Source of the DNA: Pseudofrankia saprophytica
GTDB taxonomy: Bacteria > Actinomycetota > Actinomycetes > Frankiales > Frankiaceae
DNA length: 64,000 bases
Assembly (NCBI RefSeq): GCF_000235425.2
Contig: NZ_KI912266.1
Coordinates: forward strand, 7,645,130 to 7,709,129
Direction of reading: 5' to 3'
The notes beneath the pieces were generated by a model, which did not search any database, was not told where the DNA came from, and saw only the letters and a program-made list of their open reading frames with translations. Below are positions 17,302 through 26,767 of the stretch, one piece after another; the stretch's first letter is position 1; each line of letters begins with the position of its first letter. The position numbers were made by a program, and so were the translations under genes.

Positions 17302-18269
17302 AGGTCGCGTTCGTCACCGATCCGCTCGAATCCCTCGACGCGGTCACCGACACCAGCATCGGCCTGATGCGGGCGGCACAGGACAGAAACGCGGAGGTGT
17401 GGGTCACCGAGGCCCGCCTGCTCGAGGCCGAGAACGGTCGGGCTCGGGCACTGGCCCGCCGGCTTCGGCTTCCTGCGCCCCGGCCACGCACAGGTCAGCC
17501 ATCGGCGGCCGCGAGCACCTGGTACACCGCCGGCGAGCCGCGACGCGTCTGGCTTGACGACATGGCCGCCGTCTTCGTACGCACCGAGCCGCCGCTCGAC
17601 CAGACGTATCTCACCGCGACCCTGATCCTGGACCTCGTCGATCCAGCCGGAACCGTGATGGTCAACGATCCCCGCGGGCTGCGGACCTGCTGGGAGCACG
17701 TTCTCCCGATGCACTTCCCCGACCTGATTCCGCCGACGATCATCACCGCGGATCCGCGCGCCATCCGGGCGTTCCTCGCCGGGCATGAGGTCGCCGTGAT
17801 CAAACCGGTGGACGGCTTCGCCGGCCGCGGTGTCCTGCGGCTGCACCGCGATGATCCCAATCTCACGTCCCTGCTGGAGCTGTCCACTCATGACGGCAGC
17901 CGGGCCGTCATCGCGCAGCGTTTTCTCCACGAGGTCTCAAACGGCAACAAGCGGATCTTCGTCGTGGAGGGCGAGCCGGTCGGCGCGGTCTATCGCTACC
18001 CGGCGGCCGGTGACTTCCGGATAGGCAATCCGGCCACCGAGGCGGCGGTCACCCACCGCGACCGTGAGATCTGCGCCCGGCTCGCGCCGGACCTGCGGAG
18101 ACACGGCATCCGCCTTGCCGGTCTGGACGTGATCGGACCACACCTCATCGAGGTGAACGTGACCAGCGTGGGCGCGCTACGCAAGGCCGACACCCTGCTC
18201 GGCTGGAGCCTCTGCGCGGACCTCGTCGATCGCGTGCTGGGCACGCGCGAGCAAAGGGGAGTCGCATGA
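17298..18269 (+). CDS. gshB: Glutathione synthetase-like ATP-grasp ligase
   Basis: 323 aa, close to the 316 aa of E. coli GshB, and colinear with it. The N-domain starts VKVAFVTDPLESLD; VRTEPPLDQTYLTATLILD and VNDPRGLRTCWEH match the substrate-domain positions. The ATP-grasp core has VIKPVDGFAGRGVLRLHRDD and NKRIFVVEGEPVGA, and the metal/ATP end reads GLDVIGPHLIEVNVTS. GshB joins glycine to gamma-glutamylcysteine; here another amine or peptide acceptor is possible because actinobacteria usually make mycothiol and no gamma-glutamylcysteine ligase is in the window. GTG at 17298 follows GGAGGGA. It overlaps both the preceding peptide ORF and the following MAPEG gene by four bases. Confidence 0.82.
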   Translation: MKVAFVTDPLESLDAVTDTSIGLMRAAQDRNAEVWVTEARLLEAENGRARALARRLRLPAPRPRTGQPSAAASTWYTAGEPRRVWLDDMAAVFVRTEPPLDQTYLTATLILDLVDPAGTVMVNDPRGLRTCWEHVLPMHFPDLIPPTIITADPRAIRAFLAGHEVAVIKPVDGFAGRGVLRLHRDDPNLTSLLELSTHDGSRAVIAQRFLHEVSNGNKRIFVVEGEPVGAVYRYPAAGDFRIGNPATEAAVTHRDREICARLAPDLRRHGIRLAGLDVIGPHLIEVNVTSVGALRKADTLLGWSLCADLVDRVLGTREQRGVA

Positions 18270-18661
18270 CCACCGCCATCATCTGTACCGCGATCCTGGG
18301 CGCGATGGTGTTCGTCCTCGGTTTCAACGTCTCCCGGCTGCGGGGCGCGATCGCGAAGGCCGGCGGCTCACAGCAGCCCAGCGACCCGGCGAACCCGCTC
18401 TTCATCGCGGTCCGGTCGCACGCCAACCAGGCCGAGTACGTACCAACCCTGATCGTGTTGTTCTTGCTCGTCGGCGCCCGCGGCCCGGCCGCCGTAGCCA
18501 TTCCACTGATCATCGGCGCCACCGTCGTGCGGGTGCTGCACGCCTACAACATGCTGACTTCCAAGGGCCAGGGGCGCCTCACTCCGCTTCACTTGGCTTC
18601 CGCGCTCGGTACCTACGCCTTCGGCGTCGCCCTCGCCGTCGCGGTCCTCTGCACCCTCTGA
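18266..18661 (+). CDS. MAPEG-family membrane protein
   Basis: 131 aa with four hydrophobic helices, the size and layout of MAPEG proteins (membrane-associated proteins in eicosanoid and glutathione metabolism). Family-like features are the N-terminal helix followed by a basic loop, FIAVRSHANQAEYVPTL in the second helix region, and a third-helix Arg followed by HAYNML. Some MAPEG members are glutathione transferases or peroxidases, others have unknown function. Its ATGA overlap with the GshB-like gene makes a thiol-linked role plausible. The next gene starts on the last base of its stop codon. Confidence 0.85.
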   Translation: MTTAIICTAILGAMVFVLGFNVSRLRGAIAKAGGSQQPSDPANPLFIAVRSHANQAEYVPTLIVLFLLVGARGPAAVAIPLIIGATVVRVLHAYNMLTSKGQGRLTPLHLASALGTYAFGVALAVAVLCTL

Positions 18662-20007
18662 TGACACGGCACCCTCTGATGGCCAGACCGTCCGCGCCGC
18701 TCCCGCTGCGCTCGTCCGCGTTCCGGCGCTACCTGCTCGGCCAGCTGGTGTCGGTGCCCTGTTCCTGGGCGCAGGTCGTCGCGCTCGCCTGGGTGGTGGT
18801 CGATCTCGCCCCGGCAGCCATGGGATGGGTGGTGACCCTGCAGTTCCTGCCCAGCCTGCTCCTCGGACCGTGGTTCGGGGCCGTCGCCGACCGGTACGAC
18901 CGCCGCCGGCTGCTGATGGCCGCCGAGGCCGGCCTCGGCCTGGTAGCGCTGGCGTACGCCGCCGCGTCCATGGCGGGCGTCCTGACGCTGCCCGTCGTCT
19001 GTCTGCTCAGCGCGATCTGGGGCGTGGTCAACGCACTGGACACGCCGGCGAGGCGGGCCCTGGTGCCGATGCTCGTGCCGCCGGCCCACGCGCCGGGCGC
19101 GGCAGCGCTGAGCGGAACTGTCATGTTGGCCGGCATGACGGCCGGGTCAGGACTCGGCGCGCTGGCGTTGGCCCACGTCGGCGTCACGGCCACGTTCGCT
19201 CTGAACGCCCTCTCGTTCCTGGCCGACGTCGCGCTGCTCGCCACGATCCGGGTCGGGCCCTCGCCCCGGCTCGCGCGAGCGCCTCGACAGATCCGTGACG
19301 GGCTCCGCTATCTGTGGCACGCGCCGCGTCTCCGGACGCCGTTGGTCGCCCTCGCCGTGGTCGCGACCTTCGCCGCGACCTTTCAGGTCACCGTGCCGAT
19401 CTTCATCCGGGCCGCCTTCGACGGCGGAGCATCCCTCATCGGCACCGCCTTCACGGCGGTGACCGCGGGAAGCCTCGTCGGCACGCTCGCCGCGGCCGCT
19501 CGGGGTATGCCCGGCCGGCACACCATGGCGCGAACGAACCTGGCCATGGTGGCCGCGATGATCGTGACCGCGACGGCTCCCACCGCGCCGATCGCGCTCG
19601 TCGGCCTGGCGGGCATCGGCATCGCGTGGTCGTTCTTCCTCATGTCCGTGATCGCCGTTCTGCAGACCGGCGAACCCGCGATGATGGGCCGGGTCATGTC
19701 GCTGTTCGCTCTCGTCATGCTCGGGGGCACCGCCGTCGGCGGTCCGATCGCGTCAGCCCTGACCACGGTCGCGGGAGTACGTGCACCGTTCGCTCTGGGA
19801 GCGACGGCCGCGGCAGTCGCCGTCGCCGTGTCGTGGCGACATGCTGCCGGCTCCGCTGACCGCGCCGGCCAGCACGTGACGGCCGTCGACGCCGGACAGT
19901 GCTGCGCCCTGTCTCAGCCGAGCCAGGCGCGCGCGTTCTGGAAGAGGCGCAGCCAGGGCCCGTACTCGCCGTCGCCACCGGCGGGGGCGGCCGGGGGACC
20001 CGGCTGA
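18661..20007 (+). CDS. MFS efflux transporter (EntS/MFS_3-like)
   Basis: 448 aa with about 12 membrane segments. The loop between helices 2 and 3 reads [18 protein letters not shown], the MFS A-motif, and the half-way loop contains [19 protein letters not shown], typical of EntS-like exporters. The last 40 or so residues (after [13 protein letters not shown]) are low complexity and their codons lie in the 3' end of convergent purL (94-bp overlap), so the original stop may have been lost. It directly follows the MAPEG gene (TGATG overlap) and is probably the export step of the cassette, although the substrate is unknown. Confidence 0.87.
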   Translation: MTRHPLMARPSAPLPLRSSAFRRYLLGQLVSVPCSWAQVVALAWVVVDLAPAAMGWVVTLQFLPSLLLGPWFGAVADRYDRRRLLMAAEAGLGLVALAYAAASMAGVLTLPVVCLLSAIWGVVNALDTPARRALVPMLVPPAHAPGAAALSGTVMLAGMTAGSGLGALALAHVGVTATFALNALSFLADVALLATIRVGPSPRLARAPRQIRDGLRYLWHAPRLRTPLVALAVVATFAATFQVTVPIFIRAAFDGGASLIGTAFTAVTAGSLVGTLAAAARGMPGRHTMARTNLAMVAAMIVTATAPTAPIALVGLAGIGIAWSFFLMSVIAVLQTGEPAMMGRVMSLFALVMLGGTAVGGPIASALTTVAGVRAPFALGATAAAVAVAVSWRHAAGSADRAGQHVTAVDAGQCCALSQPSQARAFWKRRSQGPYSPSPPAGAAGGPG

Positions 20008-23000
20008 TCGCGAAGCGATCCGCCGGGAGTACCGACGGGAAGCCAGGAGCGCTGCTGGGTCAGGAAGGCGCGCTCCGGGTGCGGCATCATCAGCGTCACC
20101 CTGCCGTCGTCCGAGGTGACGGCGGCGACGGCCCCGGCGGTGCCGTTCGGGTTGGCCGGGTACTCCTGCGTCGGCTTGCCGTGGTTGTCGACGTAGCGGG
20201 CGGTGACGGCGCCGGGGCCGGCCGGGCCGAACTCCATCCGGCCCTCCGCGTGCGCGACCGGCACGGCGAGCACCGAGCCCGCCATGCCGGCGAGCAGCAC
20301 CGACGGCGAGTCCTCGATGAGCACGCTCGACACCCGGGCCTCGAACCGCTCGGACGCGTTCGGCAGCAGCGCCGGCCAGCCGGTCGCCCCGGGGATGAGC
20401 GAGCCGAGGCTGGCGACCATCTGGCAGCCGTTGCAGATGCCGAGCGTCAGCGTGTCCGGCCGGTGGAAGAACGCGCGGAACGCGGCGGCGAGCTCGGCGT
20501 GCGCGAGGATCGACTTCGCCCAGCCGGCACCCGCGCCGAGCACGTCGCCGTAGGAGAAGCCGCCGCACGCGGCGAGCACGGAGAAGCCGTCCAGTGTCAC
20601 CCGCCCGGCGAGCAGGTCGGTCATGTGGACGTCGAACGCGTCGAAGCCGGCGGCGTCGAACGCCGCGGCCATCTCCACCTGGCCGTTGACACCCTCGTCG
20701 CGCAGCACCGCGACCCGCGGCCGGCTCGGGTACGACGGGCGGGCCAGGGTGAAGGTGAGGCGCTCCGAGATGCCCGGGTCGTCGTCGTCGAGGATCGCGT
20801 CGAACTCCTGGTCGGCCGCGTCCGGGTTGTCGCGCAGACGCTGGATCAGGTAGCTGGTCGTCGCCCAGGCACGCTCCAGCTCGGCGCGGCCGCGGTCGAG
20901 GACCACGGCGCCACCGTCGCGCAGGACGACCCGCTGCTGGCGGGTCACCCTGCCGAGCACGTGCACGTTCCGATCGCCGACCGCCGCGGCCAGGTCCGCC
21001 ACCACGCGCCGCAGCGCCGCGTCGGCGACCTGCAGGACGGCGCCCAGCTCCTCGCTGAACAGCTTGCCGAGCACCGAACCGGGCAGCGCCGTCACGTCGG
21101 CGTCGACGCCCGCCCTGCCGGCGAACGCCATCTCGGCGAGGGTCGCGAACAGGCCGCCGTCGGAACGGTCGTGGTAGGCGAGGACGGCCGGGTCGTGAAC
21201 CAGCGGCCGGGTGGCGGCGAAGAAGGCCCGCAGGCGGGCCGCGTCCGCGTCCGGGACGACGGCGCCGTCCCCGGCCCGGCCATATGCCTGCGCGAGCGCC
21301 GAACCACCAAGCCTGGCCTGCCCGTCGGACAGGTCGACGAACACCAGCGAGCTGGCCTCGTCCCGCGCCAGCGCCGGGGTGAGCACCCGGGAGACGTCGG
21401 CGACCGGGGCCGCCGCGGTGACGACCAGCGACACCGGTGAGGTGACCGCCGCCTCGCCGTCGCCGTCCGACCAGACGGTGCGCATGCTCGTCGAGTCCTT
21501 GCCGACCGGGATCGGCACGCCGAGCGCCGGGCAGAACTCCTCCCCCAGCGCGTGGACGGCGTCGAACAGCGCCGCCTGCTGCTCGTCGACCTGGACGGCC
21601 GCCATCCAGTTGGCCGACAGCGCCACGTCCGACAGGTCCGCGACGGCGGCGCAGGCCAGGTTGGTGACCGCCTCGCCGACCGCCATCCGTGCCGCCGCCG
21701 GCGCGCTGACGGTCGCCAGCGGGGTGCGCTCCCCCATCGCGAGCGCCTCGCCGGCACGGCTGCCGTACGCCGACGCGGTGACGGCGACGTCGCTGACCGG
21801 GACCTGCCACGGGCCGACCAGCTGGTCGCGCACGGTGTGGCCGCCGACGGTCCGGTCGCCGATCGTGATGAGGAACTTCTTGCTGCCGACGGCCGGGACC
21901 CGCAGGACCCGCTCCACGGCCTCGGTGACCGCGATGCCGGTCTCGTCGAACGGCGCCGCCGTGACGGGCCGCCGCTGGGCCGTGCGCGTCTGCCGGGACG
22001 CCTCGCCGAACAGCAGCGACATCGGCACGTCGACGGCCGCGCTGTCGAACAGCCGGTCGCGCACGACGAGCCGCGGCTCGTCGGTCACGGTGCCGACGAC
22101 GGCGAACGGGCAGCGTTCGCGCTCGCAGAGCTCACGGAACGTGTCCAGGTCGGCGGCGGCGATCCCGAGGACGTAACGCTCCTGCGCCTCGTTGCACCAG
22201 ATCTCCAGGCTCGACATGCCGGTGTCGGCGTTCGGCAGGTCGCGCAGCTCGAAGACGGCGCCCCGGCCGGCGTCGTGGACCAGCTCGGGCAGCGCGTTCG
22301 ACCAGCCGCCGGCGCCGACGTCGTGGATGGAGACGATCGGGTTCGCGTCGCCGCGCGCCCAGCAGGCGTTGATGACCTCCTGGGCTCGCCGCTGCATCTC
22401 GGCGTTGCCGCGCTGCACGGAGGCGAAGTCGAGGTCCTCGTCGCCGGCGCCTGTCTGCATGCTGGAGGCGGCGCCACCGCCGAGGCCGATGAGCATCGCC
22501 GGGCCGCCGAGGACGACGACCAGGTCGCCGGGCTCGAGCCGGTTCTTGCGCACCAGCGCCGCGCGGATGTTGCCGATGCCGCCCGCGATCATGATCGGCT
22601 TGTGATAGCCCCAGCGGCCACCGGGGCCGCCGTCGGTCTCATACGCGCGGAAGTAGCCGACGAGGTTCGGCCGGCCGAACTCGTTGTTGTAGCCGGCGGC
22701 ACCGAGCGGCGCCTCGATCATGATCTCCAGCGGGGAGGAGATGCGGCCAGGCCGTCGCTCCGGCCCCTCCCAGGGCAGTTCCTCACCGGGGATGCGCAGG
22801 TTGGAGACCGTGTAGCCCGCCAGGCCCATCTTCGGGGTCGAGCCGCGGCCGGTGGCGCCCTCGTCACGGATCTCGCCGCCGACGCCGGTCGCCGAGCCGG
22901 GGCCGGGCGCGATCGCGGTCGGGTGGTTGTGCGTCTCGACCTTGACGAGAATGTGCGCGGACTCCTCGTGCCGCCGGTACTCGTGGGTCTCGGGGTCGGC

Positions 23001-23849
23001 GAAGAACCAGGGAGCTACGGTGCCGCGCACCACGGCGGCATTGTCGGAATATGCCGACAGCACGTTCTCGCCGGACTTCTCGTGGGTGTTCCTGATCATC
23101 GAGAAGAGGCTCTTCGGGCGCGGCTCGCCGTCGACGACCCAGCTCGCGTTGAAGACCTTGTGCCGGCAGTGCTCACTGTTGACCTGGGCGAACATCATCA
23201 GCTCGACGTCGGTCGGGTTGCGCCCGAGCCGGCCGTACTGCTCGGCGAGGTAGGTCAGGTCCGCCGGGGCGAGCGCGAGGCCGAGTGTCCGGTTCGCTTC
23301 CTGGAGCGCGGCGATGCCCGCGCCGAGCAGGTCGAGCTCGGCCTGCGGGCGGGGCTGCCCGGCGGCGAACAGCGCGCCCGCGGACTCGACGGAGCCCGTC
23401 ACGATCTCGGTCATCCGGTCGTGCAGCAGCGGCGCGAGGGCCTGCGCGTCGAGCGAGCCGGGGCCGGGCAGATGGTAGACGGTGCCCCGCTCGATCCGGC
23501 GGACCGCGGCGAGGCCCGCGGCCGCGGCGATGTCGGACGCCTTCGACGACCACGGCGAGATCGTCCCGAGGCGGGGCAGCACGACGAGCGTCCGGGCGGC
23601 GCCGGCCCGCTCCCCCGCGAACGGCTCGCCGTAGGTGAGCAGCCCGCGCAGCCGCGCCTCGTCCTCGGCCGTCAGCCGGTCCGCGCCGCTACCGCCAGCG
23701 CCGGGCCCGTCAGCGTCCTCGGCGAGATCCACGAAGTGGACGTACTCCGCGGACACGTCGGCGATGGCCGGATCGACGGCGCGCAGTCGGGCGAGTAGCC
23801 GCCGCCGACCCGGACCGGTGAGCGCCGCGATGCCCGAGTAGGTCTTCAT
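19914..23849 (-). CDS. purL: Phosphoribosylformylglycinamidine synthase, single-chain type
   Basis: 1311 aa, the size of the E. coli/eukaryotic large PurL (about 1295). It converts FGAR, ATP and glutamine to FGAM in purine synthesis. An N-terminal PurS-like domain and linker are followed by two AIRS-type halves ([31 protein letters not shown] and YHDRSDGG motifs). The C-terminal glutaminase has [12 protein letters not shown], nucleophile Cys in LGICNGCQM (near 1140) and the His/Glu pair in AHAEGRMEF (near 1200). Start 23849 (MKTYSG) is chosen over the upstream GTG at 23918 because homologous sequence begins there. Most actinobacteria carry separate PurS, PurQ and small PurL, so this form is notable. 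Confidence 0.95.
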   Translation of the reverse strand: MKTYSGIAALTGPGRRRLLARLRAVDPAIADVSAEYVHFVDLAEDADGPGAGGSGADRLTAEDEARLRGLLTYGEPFAGERAGAARTLVVLPRLGTISPWSSKASDIAAAAGLAAVRRIERGTVYHLPGPGSLDAQALAPLLHDRMTEIVTGSVESAGALFAAGQPRPQAELDLLGAGIAALQEANRTLGLALAPADLTYLAEQYGRLGRNPTDVELMMFAQVNSEHCRHKVFNASWVVDGEPRPKSLFSMIRNTHEKSGENVLSAYSDNAAVVRGTVAPWFFADPETHEYRRHEESAHILVKVETHNHPTAIAPGPGSATGVGGEIRDEGATGRGSTPKMGLAGYTVSNLRIPGEELPWEGPERRPGRISSPLEIMIEAPLGAAGYNNEFGRPNLVGYFRAYETDGGPGGRWGYHKPIMIAGGIGNIRAALVRKNRLEPGDLVVVLGGPAMLIGLGGGAASSMQTGAGDEDLDFASVQRGNAEMQRRAQEVINACWARGDANPIVSIHDVGAGGWSNALPELVHDAGRGAVFELRDLPNADTGMSSLEIWCNEAQERYVLGIAAADLDTFRELCERERCPFAVVGTVTDEPRLVVRDRLFDSAAVDVPMSLLFGEASRQTRTAQRRPVTAAPFDETGIAVTEAVERVLRVPAVGSKKFLITIGDRTVGGHTVRDQLVGPWQVPVSDVAVTASAYGSRAGEALAMGERTPLATVSAPAAARMAVGEAVTNLACAAVADLSDVALSANWMAAVQVDEQQAALFDAVHALGEEFCPALGVPIPVGKDSTSMRTVWSDGDGEAAVTSPVSLVVTAAAPVADVSRVLTPALARDEASSLVFVDLSDGQARLGGSALAQAYGRAGDGAVVPDADAARLRAFFAATRPLVHDPAVLAYHDRSDGGLFATLAEMAFAGRAGVDADVTALPGSVLGKLFSEELGAVLQVADAALRRVVADLAAAVGDRNVHVLGRVTRQQRVVLRDGGAVVLDRGRAELERAWATTSYLIQRLRDNPDAADQEFDAILDDDDPGISERLTFTLARPSYPSRPRVAVLRDEGVNGQVEMAAAFDAAGFDAFDVHMTDLLAGRVTLDGFSVLAACGGFSYGDVLGAGAGWAKSILAHAELAAAFRAFFHRPDTLTLGICNGCQMVASLGSLIPGATGWPALLPNASERFEARVSSVLIEDSPSVLLAGMAGSVLAVPVAHAEGRMEFGPAGPGAVTARYVDNHGKPTQEYPANPNGTAGAVAAVTSDDGRVTLMMPHPERAFLTQQRSWLPVGTPGGSLRDQPGPPAAPAGGDGEYGPWLRLFQNARAWLG

Positions 23850-24371
23850 ATCCGCCGTTCGTCGAGGGTTGCCCGGCTGTGTCGTCCCACAGCGGTCGTC
23901 CCACAGCGCACCGGCCACAGCGCACCGGCCTGCCGCCCGCGGCGTCGCGGAGGACCCCGCGGCCAGTCATCCTACCCAGCGCCGCCGCCGAACCCGGCCG
24001 TCTTGATCGCCGCTCTGGGGGGGTGTCGAGCTTCCCGGCGCCACGAACGACCCACGAGCGACCGGCCACCGTTTCCCCGCCGGCGGTCTGGCGGCCACCG
24101 CGAGTTGCTGCTTTCTTGGAAAATTGTTTTTGCGTTGCCAGAACGATCGCGACGGATTCGAAGCGTGCCCGTCGCACGCCGTTCCGTGCTACACACTAGG
24201 GTCAGGACGCGACGATGGTGAACGCCATCCTGACCAGAAACGAGGGCGGCGCCACCTCGCACCCGGACGTCGCATTCTTCGTCCGCACGATACTTCTGCC
24301 GGCACCGACGGGCGCCGCGCACGCGGACCGCGCCGCACGAGAGTCAGCGGCCTGGTCGCCTGGAGGGCACG
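23850..24371. other. 522-bp intergenic region with duplicated promoter block
   Basis: No gene is supported. The left half is the purL upstream region. The right half (from about 24105) is AT-richer than average and is homologous to the region upstream of the kinase gene at 25997, as detailed in the repeat entries. Confidence 0.6.
24105..24371 (+). repeat. Duplicated upstream region, copy 1
   Basis: This block aligns in order with 25725-25996. Shared blocks are TTCTTGG-N8-TTG followed by GCGTTGCCA, CGCCGTTCC, the 18-base CGCATTCTTCGTCCGCAC (24271-24288 here and 25900-25917 in copy 2), and GGGCACGATG at the start codon. Spacing to the start codon is 101 versus 97 bp. It is the promoter side of a gene duplication; conserved blocks probably mark the promoter and a regulator site. 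Confidence 0.75.
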
Positions 24372-25688
24372 ATGAGCGAGACCCGGTCCGAAGCCACGGC
24401 GATCGCGGACACCGCCGCCGCGGACACCGACCTCGCTCCGACGCGCCAGGACTGCGCCCAGGAGAAGCCCGTCCCCGCGGAGGCCGCCGCCGCGAACACC
24501 GACCGCGCGGGTACCGACCCCGCTCCCGCCGACCTGGACTCCGTCCAGGAGAAGTCCGACCCCGCTGACACCGACTCCGCGGACTCCAGCACGGCTCCCC
24601 CGCCCCAGGAATCCGTAAAGGAGGAGCCTGTCCCCGCGGGCGGGCCCGGCTTTTCCGGCGACGGCGCCGAGGTGCCCGCGCGCGGTGAGGATCTGGCCAC
24701 CGACCTGTCCGGCCTGGAGCCGATCGGCGCACGCCACGACGACGCGCGGCACGACGACGCGCGGCACGACGACGCGCGCCACGACGACGGGTCCACCCCA
24801 CCCGTCGCCAGGGCCAGGTGGCGCGGCCCGCGCCGAGGCGCGGCACGGGCCACATCCGGCCGGTCGAGGCGCCTCGTGGTGCCGGTGCCGGCGGTCATCG
24901 CGCTCGCCGTGCTGGTGGTACTGGCCGGCGTCGCTCTTCCCCTCGCCCTGCGTACCAACCACCAGAGCGCCTTCCTGGCCTCGAGTGGAACCGACGTCGC
25001 CGATGGCACCGCGACCGCGGCAGCTCCGCCGGGCAAGGCCAACGACGCCGCGGAAGGCGCCTCGGACGGCGTGCCGGTCGTCGTCCTGGGGCAGGACTCG
25101 GCCCAGCCGGGCCAGAGCCCGCCAGGCACCGGGTCGCCCGTCGGCGGACACAGCACCGCACCGTCCAGTGGCGGCGCGCGCCAGACAGCCAGTCCGAATG
25201 TCCAGCAGCCCGGCGGCAGCGGCGGCTCGGGCGTGGGCACCGACCCCCAGCACACCGCCGACACCCCGGCGACGCAGGCGCCGGGTACGCCGGGGACAGG
25301 GGCCCAGCCGGTCACGGTCACCGCGCCCTCGGTGCCTCGCGATGTCACCCTGACCAAGCTGCCGCCCCAGGCGAGCGATCCCACCGGGCACAACCTGGTG
25401 TCCTGGAGCCCGCCGGCGGACACGGGCGGCGCGGGTGTGGTGGTCGACTACATCGTCCGGGTCACCATCTCGGCGGACAACGCCACCTCCGTGAACAGCT
25501 ACACGGTGACGGGCACGAGCTACCTGCGGAGCAACGCGTCCGGCCGCGACCCGTACACCAAGATCACCGTCGCGGCACGCAATTCCGCCGGCCAGAGCGC
25601 CGAGGTGGTCGTCTACCGAGGCAGCGGCCCAACGGACTTCACCACCGTGGCGCCCCTGACCCCGTCCCCGGCCCCGTCCGAGGCCTGA
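24372..25688 (+). CDS. Kinase-less membrane protein with extracellular FN3-like domain
   Basis: 438 aa. Residues 1-135 are an acidic, Ala/Pro/Asp-rich cytoplasmic region, including HDDAR repeats. A basic stretch is followed by one membrane helix (VPAVIALAVLVVLAGVAL, near 180). The outside part has a Gly/Ser/Pro-rich stalk and a fibronectin type III-like domain near residues 320-430 (SVPRDVTLTKL, YIVRVTIS, KITVAARNSAGQS). Stalk and domain match the C-terminal half of the Ser/Thr kinase gene immediately downstream, and the DLSGLEP segment, TM region and AAPPGK motif are also shared. The protein looks like a paralogue that lost its kinase domain, and could be a co-receptor or decoy. GGAGGG precedes the ATG. 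Confidence 0.82.
   Translation: MSETRSEATAIADTAAADTDLAPTRQDCAQEKPVPAEAAAANTDRAGTDPAPADLDSVQEKSDPADTDSADSSTAPPPQESVKEEPVPAGGPGFSGDGAEVPARGEDLATDLSGLEPIGARHDDARHDDARHDDARHDDGSTPPVARARWRGPRRGAARATSGRSRRLVVPVPAVIALAVLVVLAGVALPLALRTNHQSAFLASSGTDVADGTATAAAPPGKANDAAEGASDGVPVVVLGQDSAQPGQSPPGTGSPVGGHSTAPSSGGARQTASPNVQQPGGSGGSGVGTDPQHTADTPATQAPGTPGTGAQPVTVTAPSVPRDVTLTKLPPQASDPTGHNLVSWSPPADTGGAGVVVDYIVRVTISADNATSVNSYTVTGTSYLRSNASGRDPYTKITVAARNSAGQSAEVVVYRGSGPTDFTTVAPLTPSPAPSEA
24735..24788 (+). repeat. 15-bp tandem repeat coding for HDDAR units
   Basis: Three exact or near-exact 15-bp copies (24735-24749, 24750-24764, 24765-24779) and a partial fourth. They encode His-Asp-Asp-Ala-Arg repeats on the cytoplasmic side of the membrane protein. 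Confidence 0.85.
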
Positions 25689-25724
25689 ATTACCGATCGC
25701 TCAGTCGATCCGTCGTGATCGCCC

Positions 25725-25996
25725 ACGACCGATTGCCATCTTCTTGGATCGTTGTCACCGCGTTGCCAACATGGCGACGAACGCCCCGGGGTGCGCCGAC
25801 CGTGCGCCGTTCCATGCCGCATCCTGAGATCCGGACGCGTCGGGGCGCGGGCACCACCTGGCTGGAAACGGGGGCGACGGGGGTCGTGTTTTCCGGACGC
25901 CGCATTCTTCGTCCGCACACATAATTTGCCAGTGCCGGTGGGTAGCGCGCGGGAGGCGTCGCGTGGAACCGGCGTTCTGGTTACACGGGGGGCACG
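25725..25996 (+). repeat. Duplicated upstream region, copy 2
   Basis: Second copy of the block at 24105-24371, occupying nearly all of the 308 bp between the kinase-less paralogue and the kinase gene. The 18-base identical core lies at 25900-25917. No other gene is supported in this interval. Confidence 0.75.
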
Positions 25997-26767
25997 ATGA
26001 ACGAGGTCCAGCCCAAATCCGCGACGGGCACGGACGCCGCCGCGGACGCGGGATCCATCCAGGCGGGGGCCGCCGCCGAGCCGGGGTTTCCGCTGCGCGG
26101 CGGGGATCCGCGACTGATCGGCAGATACCGCGTTCTGCGGCTGCTCGGCGAGGGCGGGATGGGCTCGGTATTCCTGGCGGAGTCGCCCGAGGGACGCCGG
26201 GTCGCGGTGAAGGTAATCCGTTCCGACTACGCACGGGTGCCGGAGTTCCGAGCCCGGTTCGGCCGCGAGACGACGCACGTCCGGAGGGTGGCGAAGTTCT
26301 GCACCGCCGAGGTGGTCGACGCCGACCCGGACGCGGAGCTCCCCTATCTCGTCACCGAGTTCATCCCCGGGCCGACCCTGGGCGAGGCCGTCGCCGCGGG
26401 CGGCCCGCTGGCCGAGGGCGACCTGGAACGCCTTGGCGTCGGCATGGCCTCGGCCTTGACCGCGATTCACGCCGTCGGTATCGCGCACCGCGACCTCAAG
26501 CCGTCGAACGTGCTGCTCGGGGCGTCGGGGCCGCGCGTCATCGACTTCGGCATCGCCTCGGCGCTGGGCGCGACGACGATGGTCAGCCAGGACGTCACCC
26601 GGATCGGCACACCCGCCTACATGGCCCCCGAGCAGATTCGCGGCGGCAACGTGGGAGCGGCCGCCGACATCTTCGCGTTGGGCCGGCGTCATGCTCTATG
26701 CCGCCACCGGACGGCCCCCGTTCGGCGAGGCCGAGCCGCTCGCGTTGCTCTACCGGGTCATCCATGA
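25997..26767 (+). CDS. Ser/Thr protein kinase, catalytic part (cut short by a +1 frameshift)
   Basis: 256 aa as read. Hanks-type kinase with glycine loop LGEGGMGSVF (near 52), catalytic Lys in VAVKVI (near 72), HRDLKPSNVLL (near 165), DFGIAS in place of the DFG-metal motif (near 182) and APEQIRGG (near 210). In the ADIFALG helix around 26681-26686 one extra C or G turns the frame into Arg/His/Pro residues that end at 26767. Deleting one base restores GGVMLYAATG and joins the frame to 26691-28355. The full product would be a 786-residue membrane kinase with an extracellular FN3 region. As sequenced, the C-lobe helices F to I are missing, so activity is doubtful. The start ATG follows GGGGGGCACG, as in the upstream paralogue. 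Confidence 0.8.
   Translation: MNEVQPKSATGTDAAADAGSIQAGAAAEPGFPLRGGDPRLIGRYRVLRLLGEGGMGSVFLAESPEGRRVAVKVIRSDYARVPEFRARFGRETTHVRRVAKFCTAEVVDADPDAELPYLVTEFIPGPTLGEAVAAGGPLAEGDLERLGVGMASALTAIHAVGIAHRDLKPSNVLLGASGPRVIDFGIASALGATTMVSQDVTRIGTPAYMAPEQIRGGNVGAAADIFALGRRHALCRHRTAPVRRGRAARVALPGHP

Noticed and set aside
21552..23798. Plus-strand frame of 748 codons opposite purL
   Set aside because: No domain, highly biased composition, and mirrors purL codons; shadow frame.
24735..24788. Short direct repeats suggesting a CRISPR array
   Set aside because: Units are contiguous, in-frame 15-bp repeats within a coding region, with no spacers.
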